Assembly (NCBI GenBank): GCA_029204225.1
Contig: CM055098.1
Coordinates: 52,158,728-52,222,727, forward strand
Origin: Diphasiastrum complanatum
Taxonomy: Eukaryota; Streptophyta; Lycopodiopsida; Lycopodiales; Lycopodiaceae
Direction of reading: 5' to 3'
DNA: 64,000 nucleotides
Part shown: positions 58,337 to 64,000 of the stretch, piece after piece
How the letters are laid out: each line of letters begins with the position of its first letter
Numbering within the stretch: the stretch's first letter is position 1
The notes under the pieces: model-generated
The model's input: the letters and a program-made list of their open reading frames with translations, nothing else
What the model was told of the DNA's origin: nothing
Database searches by the model: none
Program-made: the position numbers and the translations under genes

Positions 58337-61300
58337 TCAAGTAGATAAACGACTGGAACAATTGGTGAGCACAGGAGCGAGCCTTTGATTTTCAGCAATA
58401 GCGTGCTCGGTTCTGACTGATCCAGGGCTGCTGGCATTGCTACTACTATCGGAAAAACAAGTACCAAGCGTTACTTTTTGCAGGACTCCAGTGGGGGAAG
58501 CAATGTGAGGAGTCTCATTTGGATTAGCATCCCACTCTAATTCCCTGAGAAAGTTGAGGCTTGTTTTCTTCCCTGGATGCGGAGCGCCAGACTGAAGAAC
58601 TTCGGCGAGAGGCCCACCAACACCGTGTTCCAAGGCTCTGGGGAACCATGATGCCTGCCTATGACTGCTGCTGATGCCCAATCCCATGCCCACCCCAAGA
58701 CCCATGTGGGTAGGATCAGCAACATCTTCTGCGTTTCTCAACATTGACAGGCGAAGTGGGGAAAACATAGTTTTACCTCGAGTTGGACTATCAGAGGCAG
58801 GGATCTCCGAGGAATGAGTAGGTATGGAAATGGACAACTGAGTGGATGATCCATTCACCTTGGGCTTTTCTTCTTCAGCGTCAGACCAGGAAAGTGTGGA
58901 TGAATCTCTAGTTCGCGGCCAATCATCGAAGAAGTGCCGGAGAGGCTGGCCTTCGGGGGGCTTACTGTCGTCATTGAGGGGTTCACTTGGGAAGAGAGAT
59001 GAGCTATGGTGATGCTGCTGCTGCTGCTGCTGAAGTTGATGCTGATGCTGATGCTGGCCGATCAGCATATTCAGCCTTCTGGCATCTGCCATATAAGCCA
59101 TTTCCTCATGGCCCTGGAAACATTTCATGTCGTGCTCTGAATCTTGCTGAAGGAAATAGGAGCTGCTATGTTTCAAAACTGTAGATGGAGGCATCTTTTG
59201 AGACTGCAGATGCCAAGACAGCTGCTGATTCGACGGCAGAGCAGGCGATAGATGGTGGGATTGATCAACTAATTCTCGCGTGCTTCCAGAAAAATCCGAA
59301 ACAAGCTGCTCGGGACGCAAACCAAAATTTGCTTTATTTATTCCATTCATAAACCTGAAAGAATGCATTGTTCTTAAGTTATGCTAGATCATCCATCCTC
59401 ACCAGCTCGATCCGAACATGGAAAAGTAGCGTGTACTCAACCCATCAACGCAAAGAAATTGGCTGAGAAGTGAGCGGGATTGAAGACTATACCTGTGGTC
59501 TTTGCTTGATGGCAAGCTTGAAGCAGAATGGAGAGGAAGCGGAAATTGATTGCATGTCAAACTGCCGGCAGAGGTGGTGCCAACCGCTATGCCACCAGCT
59601 GCAGCGAGGTTTTGCGCTGAGAGGGTTCTGTTGATCATGTGAGGGTCGTGGGAGGCGATGGGACTGGATGAGGGCTTGAGGGTGTGGTGGGTTTCAGCAA
59701 CGAGCGGGGAATTCTGAGAGATATCTCTTCCCGCAGAAGGCGAGGATGCTGCTTTAGGAGACGGCGATGGTGCAGCTGAGGCGTTTTGTGCTTCTGCAGC
59801 TTTCTTTCTGTGGCGACCGCGATGCACGTGGCGTTCGCAGTATTTCTGCTCGGCTACCACAGGACGAGAACAGCGCCATTTCTTTCCATCCGTCCGTCGG
59901 CATCGCCCGGGCTCTGGATCCACATTGCCAGTCACTCCCAGCTGAAAAGATCCCCATCCAGCTGCAAGCAAAACCCGCCAAGATCATCAAGTAATTGCTA
60001 GAGAAAGTTCATAATAATTTCATCAGCCAAGCAATTGCACTGATCAGTACAACCATCATCCCCGTTGCAGACAAGAAGGCATGCTAGATAACCTAACAAA
60101 CAGGTGGAAAGTATGAAATGGCATAAGACCCAACAAGCGAGAGAGGAACTACAGCATCATGACCAAAAGGTCACAGATAATCCAACAAACAAACGTGTGA
60201 TAGAAAGAGAGGGAACATGATTCAGCAGGAGCCAAAATAGCAGACTCCGTGTTGCAAAATGAGAAATTCAAATTATGCTGGTGAATTGAAAAAAATGTAT
60301 CGAAAAAATAGAAAAAAAAATGTATGGCACACATCAGAAAGAGATATACTACGACCCAACAAGGAAGGACGAAATTCCAGATCCTACCGTTGCCGATATT
60401 TTGAGAAGGCAACGGGATGCCGCTCATGGTCGCCAAACTTCTGCGAATGGGAAGGAGCAATTCAGGTGGAACTGGAGCTCCATGCATTATGTACTTGAAG
60501 ATCAACGCTTGGTGCTCAAGCTCTGCCCATTGTGTAGCTGTGAAAAGATGACGCCCACAGAATATTGCAGTTTCGTGCAAGCCCACATGCATCAGGCCTT
60601 CTCTCCCCATCACCAGAGGTAGTCCTGCATTAGTTCCCGTTTGATCAGAACCTATCCAACAAACTGTAGTTACTTCCAAGTCAGAACGTATGCACACAAA
60701 ATTCTTTCATGAATAAAATCACAATGAATGCATCTGGTAGCCAGAGATATCTCCTATATCCATAAAAGAAGAAAATTCGATATGACAATTAGGATCCAGA
60801 CGAGAGATTCCAGCTCGCAGCTTTAACAAGGCAGAAGAATGTGAACGTAAGTACAACTGTACAGACTCAATTCAGAAAATAGACTACAAAACTACTGTAA
60901 AGGTAAATCAGAGTGGTGGCCGTGTTTCATAGAAGATATGAAAGCACCATCAACTCAAACATCTTACAAAGCTACACAAGAGCTTGAACGTAACATCAAG
61001 TAAAAAACACAAAGAGAAATCAGAAATGACTGGAAAAAATTTCAATCTTGCGCTCAGGAAAATGTGTGCAACTAGGCGGTGGGGAAGGTATGAGCTTAAG
61101 AGCTGGTAGAAATTAAGTTGGGTGACTATCTTCTTAATTTCAAGGCATCAAACAAGCATAACACAAAATCCTTGGCACTAGAAATTCCCGCACAAATTTC
61201 TACTTTGGATCCAGACAAAACTGAGCAGCTATCCTATTAGAGATGCTGCAAAGCTCAAAAACAACATCACCATGAGCTCTACATTGTATTCGTAACAAAT

Positions 61301-61950
61301 GATCCTTAAAGATCCAAGCGTCTCAGAGCAACCACAACATCCATGGCTGGTTGAGAGAATGGAATAGATAAACTACCGGATGTGGGCCTGTGCTGTTGAA
61401 CGTAGGAATCGTGCTGGAAGGAGGGAAAATATCGCAAAGGCGTGGATTGTCCGGCCAGAAAAGCTGCAGCAGAAGACATGAGAGAATCTCCCCCTCTCAG
61501 CAGTCTCGACTCCGCCGCATAACTGGACTCAGTATTGAGAAGCGCGTCTTCAGAGAGGCGTGAGGTGGTGGGGGAGCAAGACATTCGAGCATCGGGGAGC
61601 GTAGAGGCGTTGCGGAGGGCAGGATAGCAACCACTGCTGCCTGGTTGCATCATCTTCACGTCTTGCTGTGATCTGTTGGAAAAGGAGTCAGTGCGGGTGA
61701 GCTTGAGAGGCCCCATGTGATCGTCCCTCGGATCAGGAGAGTCGAGCTCGGAGGCTGATCGACGTTGCTTTAGCGAGGAGCTAGGAATAAACATTTCCCC
61801 AGCGCTGCCGGGAGACATTGCAGAATTAGAGAGCATTCTTTGTTGCAGCTGCCGAGGCTCACCCATCTCAGAAGCAATTGAAGCTAACGATTTCTCGCTT
61901 GCACCTGCAGCATTGCCCGAAGAAACCATAGATCCCAGACTGAAATCCAT
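58337..61950 (-). CDS. GRF: GROWTH-REGULATING FACTOR (GRF) transcription factor, four exons
   Basis: Proposed CDS: complement of 58,337-59,354, 59,493-59,961, 60,388-60,624 and 61,377-61,950. All three introns are GT-AG, and the exons sum to 766 codons with stop. QLQ domain at about residues 218-253 ([19 protein letters not shown]; the GIF coactivator contact in this family). WRC domain at about 285-327 with zinc ligands Cys291, Cys301, Cys312, His315 (CX9CX10CX2H) and a basic HRGRHRKK nuclear-localisation and DNA-binding tail. The last exon has the GRF C-terminal motifs FFD (LRHFFDDWP), TQL (STQLSISIP) and GGPL (GGPLAEVL), plus a His/Gln tract. The protein is nuclear and promotes cell proliferation in leaves and meristems in studied plants. 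At 765 residues it is longer than most angiosperm GRFs, mainly from the 191-residue Ser-rich first exon. That first splice pair is the least certain. Confidence 0.92.
59792..59812 (-). promoter_or_regulatory. Degenerate miR396-type site at the end of the WRC coding region
   Basis: In flowering plants miR396 pairs with GRF mRNA just after the WRC motif. Here the matching place retains the central AAGAAAGCTG complement, but by my alignment pairs at only about 15 of 21 positions. Mismatches fall at miRNA positions 4, 5 and 16-19. Seed mismatches make efficient cleavage doubtful; it may be a coincidence of the conserved RKKA codons. Confidence 0.3.
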
Positions 61951-64000
61951 CTGCTAGCTCTTCTACCAAATCCCTAATCCTTTGTAAGCAGTATGCTCTA
62001 CGCGAATGGACTTTGGCGATGGCCGAGTCTGCGTGTTTCAGAAAGTTGTTGCTGTCGTATTAAGCAATGATCGAAAATCATGTGGGATAACTTCACCAGG
62101 CATGATTTTGCCTTTCAAACTGGTGAGCGCAGATTTGCAGTATGCATTGGGTAAACGTTCAGAAAGGAAGACAAAAGTCGGATACGAGAACCTGAAGCTG
62201 CTCTAGCTATGGCTTCAAAGACATACAAATACATCTCTCAAAAAAATCAGATTCACAGGAACCTTACTTAGGCCCTTCCATTCTCAAAAGAGAAGGATGT
62301 CGTACTACACTAAGGTTCTTCAACCTAGGCCTCCATTCTAAAAAAACAAAAGATGTCGTACAGCTAGCAGCTTTGGGAAAGAGGAGACAAGACCTTTGTG
62401 AGGCTTTGTGAGCTATCAAGGCAAGAGGCGCATAGGAGTTGCATAGTCAATGTAGGCTAGAGCAAGATCACGACTAGGTTGATAATCATGAGTCATCACA
62501 CCCAGAAGCCATAACCCGTGCCTGGCGGTATATTCAAGCTAGCCAGGTTAACTAATTGCCATATCTAACCAAGAAGCAAAGCATTGAAGCAATCTGTGAA
62601 AGTTTTCAACGATTTCTTACTTCTCTAAATTCAGTAAGAGTGCAAGCATGCATTTACAGAAAGTGAAGCTAGGAAATACGTCCTTTTGTGTTATGATTCG
62701 ATCTGTCCAAGAGAAACCGAGAATACTCCCAGAGTCCCAGACCAGAGAAGCTTTAGACTACCATTGCTCAAACATCCGACTTTCAGGAAAGCGGAGGAGG
62801 GAAATGGCCGGAAGCAAGCAAAGAAATATAAGATGCTAAATAGAAGAGCTCATAACTTCGAAAGGGTCAAAGACTCAAAAAGCAGTTCCAAGGGATAAGC
62901 TTTGGCGGCATAGATGTTGGAGACCATAATGATGAGTGCAGACCAGAGAACACGCTGACATACCTCTCACCCAAAAGGTGAGGCTGCAAGGTAGTGCGAT
63001 GACTCTCGTCTCTGATGACAAAACAGGACACCACAACCCAGGCCACAGTTTACAAAGAGAAAAAAAGGATCAGGCAGCGGACAGCAGGCAGGCAACGTAA
63101 TGCCCAGCGCAGGAAAGCTCGGACTGAACCGAGCGAAAGCTGAGAGATGAAGAAGGGATGAGGGCGGGAGCATCTAGAGAAGAAATACTTAAATCAGATC
63201 TGTAAGCGCTTCACTTTACTGGACAGCAGCGGCGGCAGCAGAAGAACAAGACTTGAGTCTGCTCGTATGATAGATCATTGATAGATATGGTGGGTAGCCG
63301 TGACCCGTGATGTGGTGGGGTCTCTATTCTGGAAAGCTGAAGCAGTGGGTTTTGTGGGTTATAGTGACTTGGGCTTGGAGTGGAGATAAGTGTCTTCAGA
63401 AGCCAACGGAGAGAAAGGGAAGATCGTAGCACGCTGCACAAGAGAGAAAAAAAAAAGGCAAGATCGTATGGTGGGGGTGGCAATTGGGGAATCGAGCCAC
63501 TTGTAGCTTCCAAGTTCCAACATTCCACAAGACTGTTGAGAAAATGAAGGGTGTTACGTGTTGGGGAATTACGATCGAGGCAGCACAGAAGAGTCAAACT
63601 CCGTTCTGGCTGCCACTGCCGCTGTCATCTGTGTGGTGGGAGGGGCCAGGGGCAGGGGGGTGTCCGTTTTGCAGAAAGGCTATCTGCGGCGGCGAGCTGG
63701 TGCCTGCCGGAGGCCGCAGCAGCCACGGCTTCTAGGAGGACGGCTTAGAAAGCATCTACACAAGAGTTGCGCAGCTTCTGTTCTGCACATGCAGAATCAA
63801 ATATGCAGAAATTTTCCCCAACTCCAATAAACAACAAGCAGATAACGATGATCATGCTGGGTTGCGACTTGTGGGTCCTAACAACGACATTCTTCTTATA
63901 TTCATTTTTCTTCGACTACTTCCTTCCATTGCATACTGCAACAAAACCTACAAACTCAGAGTACATTTTCCTCCTGCTGCTGCTGCAGTGGCCATGGATA
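61951..64000 (-). promoter_or_regulatory. Upstream region of the GRF gene (5' UTR and promoter)
   Basis: About 2 kb of GC-richer DNA without retroelement features. Short frames on both strands show no family resemblance. An imperfect tandem duplication of about 54 bp lies at 62,273-62,359 (GGCC..CCATTCT..GATGTCGTAC). A minus-strand TATAAGAA at about 63,894-63,901 could be a TATA box but is not strong. The GRF start was set at 61,950 because it is the first in-frame Met of exon 1 (MDFSLGSMV) and is followed by a long open frame. Confidence 0.4.

Noticed and set aside
60149-60697. Full open frame around the QLQ domain as a separate gene
   Set aside because: Only 60,388-60,624 fits as a GRF exon; the rest reads through intron sequence on both sides.

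Overview
The window looks like intergenic DNA from a large, repeat-rich land-plant nuclear genome. Nearly everything from base 1 to about 55,400 is Ty1/copia LTR retrotransposon, intact, nested or decayed. The right end carries one recognisable host gene, a GROWTH-REGULATING FACTOR (GRF) transcription factor on the minus strand. Plant features are the GRF-specific QLQ + WRC domain pair, short spliceable introns, and primer-binding sites complementary to plant initiator tRNA-Met. A fern or other non-flowering lineage would fit the 765-residue GRF and the repeat load, but the sequence alone does not prove it.

Layout. 1-2,555: decayed plus-strand copia element G, with LTR end, a long CT repeat, PBS and broken pol. 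2,564-14,308: decayed minus-strand element D (LTRs 2,564-3,395 and 13,475-14,308), with a very young element A (4,585-11,015, 5-bp target duplication) nested in it. 13,266-15,150: a segment repeated at 32,003-33,928. 16,594-17,194: a gag-like ORF beside a Ty3/gypsy-type PBS. 18,425-20,551: fragments of further LTR elements. 20,115-26,395: element I, split by element J (21,534-25,835). 28,430-29,690: an LTR carrying a foldback MITE-like insert. 30,426-32,045: a decayed coding region of unknown family. 35,949-39,690: plus-strand copia element L, broken by a MITE-like insert and then by a small inversion. 40,683-41,565: two LTR copies head to head around a PBS. 42,998-55,407: minus-strand copia element C, with element B (47,946-54,365), a near-identical sister of A, inserted in its leader. 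55,408-58,336: repeat-poor spacer. 58,337-61,950: the GRF gene in four exons; 61,951-64,000 is its upstream region.

The window holds no operon-like functional unit. Its story is retroelement turnover: at least three nested insertions are datable by order (A into D, B into C, J into I). The youngest family, A/B, shares an in-frame stop between integrase and reverse transcriptase. Several unrelated LTR families carry the same CACGTG palindrome, which may be a shared regulatory site. The GRF reading frame is open and its four exons join in frame, so it is probably a functional gene. I saw no convincing novel molecular system; the most unusual items are the shared stop codon, the recurrent LTR palindrome, the head-to-head LTR palindrome and the resolved inversion.
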